In this document: positions 1 to 13,100 of the stretch, piece by piece | How the letters are laid out: the number at the start of each line of letters is the position of its first letter | Position numbering within the stretch: the first letter of the stretch is position 1 | Assembly: GCA_965153455.1 (NCBI GenBank) | Contig: OZ234502.1 | Location: forward strand, 2,583,267 to 2,647,266 | Direction of reading: 5' to 3' | DNA length: 64,000 bases | Source of the DNA: Sphagnum compactum | Lineage: Eukaryota; Bryophyta; Sphagnopsida; Sphagnales | Translations under genes and position numbers: made by a program | Notes under the pieces: model-generated | What the model saw: the letters and a program-made list of their open reading frames with translations, nothing else | Told to the model about the DNA's origin: nothing | The model's database searches: none

Positions 1-3000
1 ATATGAGGATTTTTGAAACATGATATTTTGGCTTGTGTTGAGACTTGAGATTAGTTATAGAGTTATATTATTTTGAAGGATTTTGGGTTTCTTTTAGAGG
101 ATTTTTTGAAGATTATATTTTAGAGGATTGCATGGTGAAATATTTGAGTTTCCATAATTCTTCTTTTGCCTTAAGATACATTTAATCGTAAATGGCAAGG
201 CCACAGTGTGACACACCCCTTGTTTCACTTAGTCATGCCAACGAGGGTTTTCTTAAGGATTTGGTGATGTACCCAAAGTGGTGATCGTCCAAAGAATAAT
301 TTAGCCAAATTATTTCACTACATCTAGATATGAGAGTAAACAAAAAGAAAAGAATCCTTCTATATTCTTGGCTATCTAGTAGAACTTATCAATTAAAAAA
401 ATTGGCAATTTTTGATTTTAAATAAAAATCTGGCGAATTTGGGCCCATTTTTTTCCATGAAAAATCCTTTGAATAGGTCAAATAAAAAACTCGCCAATTT
501 TATAAAAAAAACACTGCCTGCCATGCAATATATTTACTCCAGCAAAAGCAAAAGCAAAACAGGAGGAAGAGAACAACAAGCATCAAGAGGATTTGAGTAT
601 GGTTGGTGGTGGATGGGAACCTTTCACCTCAGAGAAAGTTCATGTCTAGATGATCATCATTAAAGCTTTTTACGAGACCCATCATCTGCTCTCTTCCTTG
701 ATTTTATTTCTTCCTCTTTGACACTTTGCAACAATTTTGTTTCCTCTCTATTTACATATCTGCGTAATTTTATTTATTTGGGTTTCTCTTTAACACCTTG
801 GAGGTGTGAATTTTTCTCGGGTTTTAATGTGAATTTCAAATGAATGAATTCTTTGGAAAATCTTGTTGTTGCAACGGGAAGTTATTGTTGCGGGAAGAGA
901 AGACAATGGTGCTATGATCAGCATCAAATGTCAAAGCTCTTTTTGGGTACATGAAAAGATGATGGGAAGACAAAATTTGATTTCAAAGGGTGGTTTTTTA
1001 TAACTTCATTATTGTGCTTGACACTTTGGTAGGTAGCTCTTTGTGCTTGTTTGAAGTCAGTGGCAAGATCAAAGAAGCTGATGATGCAAAATTTGTGCAT
1101 GCATGTGTGACCATGTGTCAATTTTACCCCTTTTTGGGTTTTCTTGCCTTTGTTCCTGCGTGTGTGCTTTTTTTGGGGGGTTTTCCTACTTTCAATCCTG
1201 CATGTCTACCCCTTTTTTTTGTGGGCTTTCCTTCTTTCCTTCTTTGTGTCTATTTCAAACATTTGAATTGTGCAAAATTCTAAAAGCAACCAGGATGAGA
1301 GTTCAAAGAGGCTAACCAAAATATTGGCACAATCTCAATCAACATCACAACATTTTAGGTATAAGATTAATGAGGATCATTAGTCTTTGTTGACAAGAGT
1401 AGTAGCATGCAAAGGAAGAATAGGAGCTTCTTCAATACCATGGTTACAGTGGGGCACAAACTTGTTGCTAATTGCATTTTTGGTTTTTAAGTGGCAAACT
1501 TTTTGACAATATGTGTTTATTGAGCTCTCTTTATTGATGTGTAGTGGAGGTGCTCTAAGAATTAATCAACAACGCTTAGTTAGAGTTATTAGTGATTCTT
1601 CTTTATTTGCTCAGTGCACATGAATAATTGACATTAAAGCTAGCCAGAAATTGCTTGGTCATCCTGAACTTTTAAGTTTGGAACACTCCACTCACAACTC
1701 CAACCATTGAAACTTGGCTGATCACCATGTACCTAAAGCCGTAGTACTAAAAAAACAGAGGACTTTTCCCGCCGACCCAATCTCATATTGTGCCAACCCA
1801 AATGAAAACTAAAACATGAAGTGAAAGTCTAAATTTCACATCACATCTTACAACAACTATGAGGGAAAATGGGTTCTCAATAAGCATAGAAAGTCGGAAA
1901 AAAGCCGAATAAACCCTAAACTTTCAATTCTTTCTATATTTTCTCAAACATGAAATGGTAGCACAAACTCAAAGTTATTGGTCATTTTTTGTCACATATA
2001 ACTTGCATTCTAAAATAAAATAAGAGAAATGGGTTCAGTTTTATTACCCTCGATTAATGAAAACATCACTTTTATGTAAATTCCAACAATGATGATCTCA
2101 GTTCGTTAAATTATTAGGTCATTCACTTTCATACTAATTCATTATGTATGTTTGAAGATTGCTAAGACCAAGAGTGTTGCAACAAAGACTTAGAAGACTA
2201 TTGGCAATGAACATAGTTCCAATACACAACACAAAATCATGATCCAAAATTGACCTTCATTTTGCTAGGAAAGTTGGACATCAAACAGACGACACTTCTC
2301 TTCACATTGGGGGCTTCTTATTAAACTGCAATAGTCTTTGGAGAATTGAGTTCTGAATTTTGGGAGATTTCATTAATAGTTTTCTGACCTCATCATGAAG
2401 GCCAATCTAGTCTAGAAATATGTTTTGTAACAAGTGCACAGTTAGCATCCAATAAGATAATGCTACTATTACCCATTAGTTCAAATGCATATAAAAGCCT
2501 TGAACAACACAAGAAAGATCGAAGAAAAGCCCAAGATTTCCAAGCTCAGTCGCCAGCTTAGGAAACACCATCTTGTAGGTGTAAAGCTATATTCTTCTTA
2601 TATACAGTCAGATGACATGAAACCCAAAAGGAAACATATGTTCATTGTGTTGGTATGTAAACTGTGTGACACCTCTCTGGAAACCTGGCAGCTGGATTGC
2701 TGGTAGCTGCTTTTTATATTCCACTCCAAAGTAGTCGTTTGCTGAAGAAAGAAAAATGCAGATTTGATACATGTGAAATATTTTGAAGCTGGGTAGTAGT
2801 AGTTCAAACTGATCTGCAGATTTCCAGTTTTCCAATGTATCATCAACTTTCTAGGAAACATGGCTGGAGACTTTTACAACATAATATATTTCAAAGTAAG
2901 TTTTTTTTTCAGCTGACGACCAAAGAAACTTGTGGCTTTGATACATGTGAAGTACCGAAGGTAGTTCAACTGATTTGATGTTCCCTGCAGATTTCCAGTG

Positions 3001-4900
3001 CAATTTCAAGGTTTTGGAAGCAGTTTCAAACCCAACAGCTGGAGCACAATCTCCAATTTTGTTGTACGTCCACCAAGTGAGTCCTGTAGCAGTGCAGCAT
3101 TTGCAGTTTAAATTGCAGGATTGGATTGAAATCTCATTCAGGGATTCAATCCAAGACTTGCAGCAAAATGGGTGTTGTTTCTTCTCTTGTTTGACTAGTA
3201 ACAAACAAGAGCAGGTCCCAGCAGAATCAGCAAAATGGCCCGTACACTCTATATTGGATCAAGTTGGAGCAGCTTCACCCTTACCCCCCATTTGGACCTC
3301 TATAAGTATTTATCACATCCAAATGGTTTTTAATTGTTTCCTAACCCGCACGCATAACCATGGGAAATGGGACAGTATAAAGTGAGAGACTGCATATAAT
3401 CAAACACCTAAGCCAATCAGTATAGTCAATTTGTAGGAGTAGTCATTTTAAAGTGTAGTGGCTTTTACAAGCATTAGCTCCTGCACAAATTTACTGACCC
3501 AAACAAAGTGTGGACCAGAAATTGGTTTGTGAAACAACAGCATTCCACAGGAACCTGAAGATTTTGGGTTGGGAAGTTGCAGGAAGACTGTAGTAGTAGG
3601 ACAGCTGCAAGCATCATGATATGGCCCATGATGGGATTGTGTGAGAGAAAAAGAGAGAGGTATGGCTACATGGAGATGGGTACAAAATAGACTCCAGACA
3701 GAAGACAAAAGGATGCAGGAGCAGGAGTTTTCTCTAAAATCCGGAGGAAGAAAAGCAACAAAGTGGAAGCAGAATTGATGTCAGATGACCTTCTGACATT
3801 TCTGTCCTCGCTACATGACAAGAGTTTTTTCTGGCAGACTGGCAGAAAACCCATAGACTCTAGTAGCAGAGTTGGTTTGTTTTAGCACTGATGGATATTG
3901 TTGGAGAGGAGGACCCAGTTCATGAGTAGAGCGTAGTACTACATTATTACTGGCAGGAGGAGCAGGAGCGACAGAAGTCACTGAGAGTCATCATGTCTGG
4001 AGTTCTAAACTCATAAACACACCATCACTACCTGGTCTCCATCACTCTCTCTCTCTTATTTTACTGCCAAGTTTACAAGATATACGGAGGAGCTTTGTTG
4101 ACTACTGATCCTCTGCAATTGCTTGACTATAGGTGTCAGTGGGTCCGTTGCTGCATCATTGGATCTCCGCCTTTTGGGCTGATGTACCTCTTTTATGATG
4201 GGGTTGTGGAATTTCTCCACTGATCTCTACATGTGGAGGAAGTTGTGAACGACACACTGGAATGATGCGCATTGTGACACAGGATCAAAAGATTGTACAT
4301 GATCATCATGATGTTGGTCAAGTTTTGAGGACTTTTTTGTCCATAATTTGCTAGACCACAAACCAGATGGCATTAAGAATGTTTTGTAAGGAATTTACTT
4401 GTAGAGAATGTTCTTGGTCTCTACATGGAAACAACAGGATCACAGAAATGTTTTGTGTGGCCTGCTTTGCTGCTGGCCTAGACTTCAAACTGTCCAAGTT
4501 ACTTTGTGGGATCCAACGAGTAAAATGGCACATTCATATTGAGCTCCAACCTCCCTTTGTGTAAAGTAGAGATTTGAACCCCCAGAAGAAGTTGAAAACC
4601 AAACCAAAGCTGGAGCTACATTCTGCATCCAACAACATTGTTGCTTCACTTCCCCTACTCACTAAATCAGTGAACTTATATGTAAAACCCTTGCCTTTAT
4701 TGTGCCTTGCCCGCACATGGACAGGGATTGTCACATTGGATCCAAGTTTTGTAAGTTTTATCTTATTAGAACTGGTTTCATATTAGTTGAATTGTGAACT
4801 GGTTTCACATTAGTTGAATCACTTATTTGATGAATGTGTTTCAATTGTTTAGATTGAAATGGATTTTTTGGTGTTCAAAGTGTGAAAATCATAGGTGAAT
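1..4900. other. Intergenic DNA, no gene seen
   Basis: Up to about 2.4 kb the DNA is AT-rich with frequent stops in all frames. From 2.45 to 4.56 kb composition is more mixed. That part contains a diverged internal duplication (around 2763-2832 and 2937-3000, sharing TTTGATACATGTGAA and GCAGATTTCCAG) and overlapping open frames on both strands at 2851-3385 that match nothing I know. A non-coding transcript is possible but unsupported. Confidence 0.4.
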
Positions 4901-4923
4901 TAAGTGAGAAAATTTAAAAGTTT

Positions 4924-5033
4924 CACTATTACAAAATGTGGGTGCAATTCACTAGTCCTTGTTCACTAAATCAGTGAATTCCTCAAAATCCAATGAAATC
5001 ACTTGGCGTACAGGGACACCTTTTGTTGTAGTG
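4924..5033. mobile_element. CACTA-like miniature element, copy a (110 bp)
   Basis: It starts CACTATTACAAAATGTGG and ends with the inverse of CACTACAACAAAAGGTGTC, forming imperfect terminal inverted repeats. TTT lies on both sides and fits a 3-bp target duplication, though the right flank is a T run. It contains the family's internal AGTGAATTC and AATGAAATCACTTGGCGTACA blocks and has no coding capacity. Confidence 0.75.
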
Positions 5034-6464
5034 TTTTTTTAAAGCGTAAGAGAGTGATGGCGGCTTTTTGATTTTGATATTTATCGTTGATTATCTCTAA
5101 CAATTAAATGTATACTACCATTCTTATTTCAAACAATGGAACTCTTCAATTTTCTTTGCGACATGTTAAACACACCCTTACAAACTTTCAAGGTGTCAAT
5201 GCGATGCCTTACATAACACTTGCATGGTTTTGTAGCAAGGTTGGACCGTTGTCACTAAAAAAAATTAATTAAATTTTGAGATAAGACAAGAGAGTTATCC
5301 ATAAAGTTACCAAGTCTTTGAGCCTTAATTCATCCTATTTCAACCTCAAATGAACGGTATCCTAAAGTGCGCAAAATTTATAAAAAAAAGAGTCAATATT
5401 GGGATGAAAGGTTAATATGAGATTTAAAGGTTGGGGCAAAAATATTACGTAAAAGAACACATTCGTTAAATAACAATGTAGGCACAATGCATGTGTAGTA
5501 CACTAAATAAGTAGCAAATTAAAAACTAAGCATGAAACTCCTTGTAACACCAAAAAATTGCTGTTAAAATGAGTTTCAAGCCCCCATTTTAAGACTATGA
5601 AATATATATTTTTCTTCAATTTTTTAATCTCAATTGGAGTTTGAGCCAAACTAGAGGGTCTAATACTTAATATTTGTCACTTTTATGGATAACTTTAATC
5701 CTGACCTAGTCCTTTAGGTAGGTGCTCATGGATTCAAAATAATTGCTTGCAAAGAGGAAGACATGGAGAATCAAGTTTTTACATGTCTCATCACCTTGCA
5801 AAACAAGCATGTGTACCCCAATTTTTCTATAGGGGGGATATGTTTGACATCCCTCAATTTTTTCTCAGTTTTTGAAATTCAATGTTCATTTTGGATGTTT
5901 GGTGCTCACTTTGGCTTACTTTATTGAACACCTGCATCTTGGCATGAAATGAGAAACTAAGCTCCAAATTGGCACTCCCAAATTGGCACCCAAACTGGTG
6001 CCCTACAGCGTACACTTTCTGGATTAGTTGATTGACAACAAAAAATTCTTCTCTTTGTAGTATTGCTTCATCATCTCCTTTGCTTCTATTGCAGAGGACA
6101 AAGTTACAAAAAGCTGCACCAACAAACAAACAAACAGTTCATGAATTCGGTTGTTGAAGCAACATCCTGCAACAAAACACGAAATCAATTCAACATAGTG
6201 TGTTTTTTTGCACCCATCACTGCAAATAATAAGCTAGTCTAATCTTAATTATTGGCATTTACAGCAAGGAGAAAAAAATTCTGTCGCCGGCGCAATCCAA
6301 GCTGCCACCAGCAGCAGCCGCCAAATGTCTTACAATTTTGGAATTATTTACATGAGTAGCTGCCAGCATGGGTACAATGTAAACAAGTCTGTCAGTGCAG
6401 CACTAGCGAGATATTGAATCATCTATCCTGCAATCTGGACACACTGATAAACAGGTTAGGTCAG

Positions 6465-6609
6465 GAGTCGAGTGTATTCCATTCATCACTAATTGTATAC
6501 CTCTGCATCTGGCATATATGCATCAATCTAAAGATCAAATCATGAGTCGAGTGTATTCCTTTCATCACACTAATTGTATACCTATGCATCTATCTAAAGA
6601 TCAAATCAT
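6465..6609. repeat. Short tandem duplication (79 + 66 bp)
   Basis: Copy 1 (6465-6543) and copy 2 (6544-6609) both start GAGTCGAGTGTATTCC and end AAGATCAAATCAT. Copy 2 lacks about 13 bp around the GGCATATATGCAT palindrome of copy 1. Confidence 0.85.
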
Positions 6610-6798
6610 GTAGCTGCTGCTAGTTTCATTCAGGGCTGTACCTACTGCAGTCTTAAGTCTCTCTTTTGGGGCCAGAGTGCAGCAATCAGCATACCATCCA
6701 TTGGAAGCCTACTATGACTCATAAGAGAGTCATAGATGAATCTCAACTGTGTTGAGGAAATGGTTTCAGTTTGGTAAAGTATTTTTTAAAAGGGTAAT

Positions 6799-7110
6799 CA
6801 ATTAGTACAAAATGTGGGTGCAATTCATTAGTTTTCGTTCATTAGATTAGTGAATTCACTAACTTTTTCATTAGGTCATGTTCATTGAACCAACACTACA
6901 ACAAAAGGTGTCCCTATACGTCAAGTGATTTCATTGGATTTTGAGTGAATTCACTGGTTACAATGAACAGGGATCAATAAAAAAGTAGTGAATTCACTGG
7001 TTTAGTGAACAGAGACTAATGAACTGCACCCACATTTTGTAATAGTGCAATGAATTGATTCAAAATCTAATGAAATCACTCGACGTTTAAAAACACATTT
7101 TGTTGGAATG
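6799..7110. mobile_element. CACTA-like miniature element, copy b (old, interrupted)
   Basis: The left half (about 6799-6893) and right half (about 7048-7110) carry degenerate versions of the family's two ends: TACAAAATGTGGGTGC on the left and AATGAAATCACTCGACG then CATTTTGTTGGAATG on the right. The two halves are separated by copy c. Confidence 0.65.
6894..7047. mobile_element. CACTA-like miniature element, copy c (154 bp, nested in copy b)
   Basis: It runs from CACTACAACAAAAGGTGTCCC to ACCCACATTTTGTAATAGTG, in the opposite orientation to copy a. It is flanked on both sides by CAA (6891-6893 and 7048-7050), a clean 3-bp target duplication as made by CACTA transposases. It is better preserved than the copy it sits in. 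Confidence 0.85.
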
Positions 7111-10100
7111 CATTTCATAAGTAAGTAAATAAATGGGTGATTAAATAAACAATTAGGTTCGACAAATGTTTAGTAGTACATTGGTAATGGTTAGGGGTGG
7201 GGGGAGAGAAAGGAATTGAATTTACATTTATAATTAAAAAAAGAAGAACCGAATTCCAGTTTTAGGAATCGGCCTTAAACCTATATGAAACAGGTTTTGG
7301 GGCTGATTCCAGTTCTGAATTTTTATCCAAAATTTAGAACGAGTGGTCCAGTACTCAGTAACTGAACCAGGAACCAAAACCAGAACCTGCGGAAACTGGA
7401 ACCGGCCAACATGAGTTAACACATCGGTAAGAGCTAGAGGGTTGTTGGTAGTTAGATGGTAAGTGGTAATAAACAGAAACTGAGCTAACCACTGTGGTTA
7501 CCCTTGGGAACTGTAACCCAATGGAAAACTGTTTGCAGTTCATTTATCATCCATCCCTCATGCAGGAGGAGGTCCACACTACTGGCTGTTGGTTTACTCT
7601 GGCCCTCCCTCTCTTTGCCAAATGGTTTACTCTGGGTTACAGCATTTTACTACTGGGTACTACTACTTGCAACCACTTGTTTTGAAAAACCCATCAAAGC
7701 TGTTGTTGGATTTTGTTGTTGCTGGAAAGTTCCAACAATAATTTTTGTTGCTGGTGCTTTTCAGGTCATTACATTGTTCGTATCTGTTAATTGGCTCTGC
7801 CTGTAAGGGAGAGACTACGGAATGATGTTGTAGTTTCGATTCGCATCCCCAAGCTATTGGTGGGAACTGACTGTGGGTGATGGGTACACACAGTAAGTAC
7901 CTACTCTGCCTCCAAATACAAGAAAATGGTGGCTAAACATGATAAACCTTGCACCCAACAGGTCCAGTTTTTGGGTTTCCTATATCTGTTGTATCATCAT
8001 GTTGTTGTATTCATCATGTTATATATAATATGCAGAAAGCTTGCAAACTTGGTCAACAACTACTGACTCAATTCTCTTGGAAGGCTCTTCTCTTTTGTTT
8101 TTTAAACAGCACATTTAAAGGTGGTGCTTTCATTTTGAAGAAGTCTGGTTGCTGCTAATTGCTTTGCTAATGACATGTTCCTAGCACAAAGGTGAACTAC
8201 ATAATCAAGACTGTACTAACTAGTACTTGTACAGTCCTGGTGCAGGGGTATCAAGGAAACAGTGACATAGTTTGGGCCTGATTCGGCTATGATGAAAGCA
8301 GGTACTCTTTTAACTTGGACTTGTGACACGAGATGGGAATGCCAGCATACTCAAAGGTAAGAAACAAAGAGGCTGAAATTGTTACTAGTTTGTGTGCACT
8401 GTGAAAGGGTTTCTCTAATGAGGGTTCTCACACACTAATAAGAGACTGTAAGGGAATGAATACCAAGGCATGATCAGACATTAGCAAGTATAGGCTGATT
8501 TGCAAGTGGGATTTTCAGGATCCTCCAACATGTGAAAGATTGTAAGAACTCTATGATTCCACAGCTCACAAGTATTGTGCATGATGGTCGTGCATCATCG
8601 CAGCATCGAGGTTAAGAGTTCAGAATCACCCAACCAAACTCAGGTAAACTCTAAGTTTAAACACTCTACTAGGGTGAAAATAGTCTCGGAATAGTCGATC
8701 CGGTGGCCTCCCCCTAAGGTGAGGGCAGTGACCATGGGAATCCTGAGAGCCCTCAAAACTTATCCAAAGGCCATCACATGAAATTTCAATAACCATTGAG
8801 CTCTGGGCCCGGGCTCTCAAGTGCAGTGTAGTCTAAAATAGACTTTGTTGAGGTACCTTAACATTATAATGGACCCAAAGCACGTTAACCTTTTTTATTT
8901 CATGTAAATATTGTCTTCTAACTTGAAGATCTAGATCACTTCTTGTTTAGTAGTAAAGTGATAAAAGACTTTGCTAATGTACCTTAGCATGGTAGTATAT
9001 TGTGACTCATATTAATTAGTTGTAACAACCCCCCAAAGTTTTTGTTTTTTTTTTTTGATTATTGTGATGAGGATCTTTGTTTGACCCCTTTAAAAAATAA
9101 AAATAAAATCAAGCTTTGGATAGTCTCAAAATCGATATGTGTAACCTGCTCCTTTGGACTGGATATATAGGTTTTCAAGAGTAGAACTTATGACCAAAAA
9201 AATATGGGATAAAGTGAGGAGCTATTGAAAACATGATGGGGAACACATTTTGGAACTTGGGAACATGCTGAGAAATCAATCAGAACTTGATGGGAACACA
9301 ATAAGAACAACAAAAATCAAGCACCCCCACCCTCCCTGAAAAGAAAAAAGCCTTGGGCCCTTGGGTGCATGCTATCTCACCTTTTTGGCTTGAAGATTTA
9401 TTTTTTTTGCATACCTATGTTTTTTACCATTTTTGGCCTAGGCTAATAGTAGGGGCAAAACTATGGGTGAATATTATAACAAAGTAAATTAAATTAAATT
9501 AAATTAAATCAATCATTTTTTTTTTGAGCTCATGGTGGGTGTAATGTAAATTCCATTAGACCACAAAACATTATCCATAAGCTGCCACTTAGGATTCCAT
9601 GTCAATTTTTCATCTACCTCCATTTTTGAGGTCCCTTCAACTTTCAAGCTTTGTGTAAAATGAACTTATACCATGACAGTGCCTTTCATCCAATCATAAA
9701 TTTTCTACTTCACTGGTCATGGGCTTTCAAGCTCTAGTGTAAAGGGAGCATTAGTCCATTAAAAGAAAGAATTCTTTCTTTTGATTGTTAATGTAACAAA
9801 GTCATTAGTTCAAGATTACATGATTAGCAGCCTCTTCCATGTGTGATAAGCCATTACAAGCTCCATTGCTTGACTGTCATCCCCTTCACCTTGATTTTTG
9901 TATGTTAAGCTAATAGGACCACAAAACCCCAATTGTGTGTGGTGGGGGGAGGGGGGGGGGAAGGTTGCAAGGATGGCCAGATGATTCTCAGCTTCATCTA
10001 ATGTAGCCAACCATCCAATAGATGTGATGACTGGTGTTGTTTCATTTGAAACAGAAGTTGTAGCATCAAGAAATAGGATTGCATCTTAGGGAAATTTGGC

Positions 10101-13100
10101 TTCTAGCTAATTATGCTATCTTTGATTAATGTCTATTGTATATATATGTACATTGCAAGATATCCATCATTTACACTTGCCAATGTGGGAACAAGATTGT
10201 CCTATGGTGTTTTCTACTCATGGGACAAATCTTGACACATACAAGTCTCGATTAGGTTGGCTAGGTTGAAGTAACCGAATTTTCAAACATTGCAAAAGCT
10301 CAATTTCAATAGGCCTAGTATAAAACTACCTATGATTTTCACTATCACCTATTTGTGCAAATGTCTAAGTAATATTGGAAGTTTGACCAAGGAATGGGAG
10401 CTAAGAGTTCCAAAAGCCAATGATGACAATTGATCCACCCACTTATACACCAATATGGTGCATTGGTGGGCATTGTTTCATTCTGGCTTGAAAGAATGGG
10501 GTCAATTTTGTTCTTGCAATGGACAACTATGTTTTGTTTACTACAAAATCAATGACCACCAAAAACATTTCCAAGACAAGTTGAGACAAAATGAATTCCA
10601 TGTTCTTTTCGTAAGAATCATTTATGCTTTAGATGTTTGGCTATTCATCAGCATATTCATCACTTTTTGTGTTTATACACAAAGTTCTTAAGGGGGTGTT
10701 TAGCAACCTGCATTCTAAACCTACTCTTGTCCAATCACACTTTTTTTTTGGGATGTTTTGAAGTGTCATTGTAGTTTCAATATTGTATTTAACTAGAATA
10801 GATTCATAATATTGTATTTAACCAAATATATTAATAATACGTGGACTTTGGTATGGTCCTTTCTAATATTTTTTTCTTATATATGTGTTACATATGCAAT
10901 AAAATCAAAAAATGAAGATCCCCGTCAACAAAAAAATTAAATGAATTATAACTATTTTAACAAATAATACCTCAACAAAACTTCATAATTTGAATTCAAA
11001 AAGCTTGGCTATAATTCTAAACTTTTCTCAATCGTGCTTGACCACATGGAATGAATTTCAAATGTTTTATATTTAAAGAGGGTTGTTTCCCTTTAATCAC
11101 AAGCTCTTTATTGGGATCTAAAATGAGCTTCTAGGACTATGCACCTTCCAAAATTTCAAACCTACACAAAAAAAAACACTTTCAAGGTGCATGGTAAATT
11201 TTGGAAGGTCACTTGATCCATCCTACCTTGGCCATAAAAATATGATTTTTACCAAATAGAATGTAGCTAGCCACATTCTTGGTGTATACTCCATGTTTAC
11301 CATTGAAAATTTCAAGAGCCTGGAAAAAGCCAAAATTATTTAAATCAACACAATTTCATTTTTTTTGCGGCAATTATCGTCTTGTGGCGGATCTATATAG
11401 TTGGTAGAGAAGGCTTCGAGCTGATGAAAAACAAATGATTGGAAGATTGAGTGAAAGAAAGTGTCCCTAAAGTCCCACCCAAAATGAGAAACATCATGGG
11501 ATCCCATGATCAGTGCCATTTTCATCATATGTATAGGTACAAGTATGTTGATTATGTGTGCTGGATGATGAGAACTGCTTCAGAACTTCATGACATTGTT
11601 GACATTGTTAGACATGTCCTTCCCCCCCACCCCCACAACTTGTCAGTCTAGGCACCATGTGTGACTTAGAGAATTCTCAATCTGTCCACATTATTATCCA
11701 ATATGAAACATTTAACATCAGTAAGCAAAAGTTGAAGAATCATGAATGTCCTTGTACTGGATTGTGGCCAAGATCCAGACGCCAACACAGTCTGGATTGT
11801 GGACTAGTCTGGATCCTGGATCATCTTTGATCCGGGGGGTGGGGGGAATGAATGGTGGGTGTGCACTGTGCAGCAGGTCTGTTGTTGCAGGTAATATTTT
11901 GAGTTGCTACGTATTTCATGAATAAGCTGTTTTGTAGTACCTAAATTGCTGGACAATACTAACTTATATGGTATGAAAAAGGGACAAAATTAGGAATAGT
12001 ATGATGAGCTGTGTGTATAAGAACCAGCCCCCAAAAGTTACAACACTTCACACCAAACAAATCTAGGGGGGATTCAGTATGGAATCTAGATCCCTAGAGA
12101 GATGCAGAATTGGCCAAACACACATCAATTGCAGCTGCATGTCCACTAAGCACTTACCATCAGCTGGCAATCTTCTCTCTCTCTCTCTCTAACTGGCTGT
12201 GATTGCAATGATGCACATTGCATAGTAAGTAGCACTTGCAATCTACCAAATTCCGACATTATTAGCTCCTGGTACCAGTCAAGATCAGGCACAGATAAAT
12301 AGAATGTGCATTAATCATCATATCAAGAGTACTAGGGTGCAAGTCTGCAAGATGAAAGCCGCTAAATATGAGTGTTGGGTTGTTTAGGTTCTAACTTTAA
12401 AAGTGGTTCCATTTCCAGTTTGCAAGAAAATGGAACCTGGAATCCTGTTCCAGATCCAGTTCTTCAAATAAGCAAAATCCTGGTTCCAGTTCTGGTTCCA
12501 ATGAAAAAATCAGACATTGTCCCGGTTTAGTTCTGGGTAACCCAGACTTAAACCACTTATTAATTGTCAATTAATCCCCAGTTCTAGTTCTTGTTTTCTT
12601 TCAATAAACTTCTTTTCATTGAAAAACAGATCCAGTTTTAGTTCTTCAAAAAATGGGATTCCAATTTTGGTTCCATTCCAATTCTCAAAAAGATTGAGAA
12701 CCCGATTTCGTTTCCAAACCCAATTTCAGATTGGATTTTCCTAACCGAGCTTGGAACTGGTAATTCCAACCTGCCAAACTGAGAACCCGCTCAGCAGTGT
12801 TCAAATACCCCATAAGGTGCAAAACTACACCCTGAACACATGAATAGCATCCAAATTGCACGTATGCACTTTCATCATAGTTGAACTAAGTTAGAGCATT
12901 TCCATTGCAAACCTATAAACTCCCCCAATGGAAGTAGAGTTGTTGAGGAGTTTGATGGTTTGTCCCTCACAAGTGTCATTGCAAAATTGCATTGCCTCTT
13001 CGCAAGAATAGCATACACTTCACTAAAAAAAAAATTTGTCTAACACACCTCTCACACATTGATGAAGCAACTTCACGAAAATTGACACAAAGCTTTCAAC

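Noticed and set aside
2975-3385. 136-residue plus-strand frame with a 117-residue frame opposite
   Set aside because: Both strands are open at once, the plus frame begins at TTG, the surrounding DNA contains a non-coding duplication, and no family is recognised.
8580-8820. Structured, GC-richer stretch that might be an RNA gene
   Set aside because: No cloverleaf, snRNA or snoRNA boxes could be found by eye.
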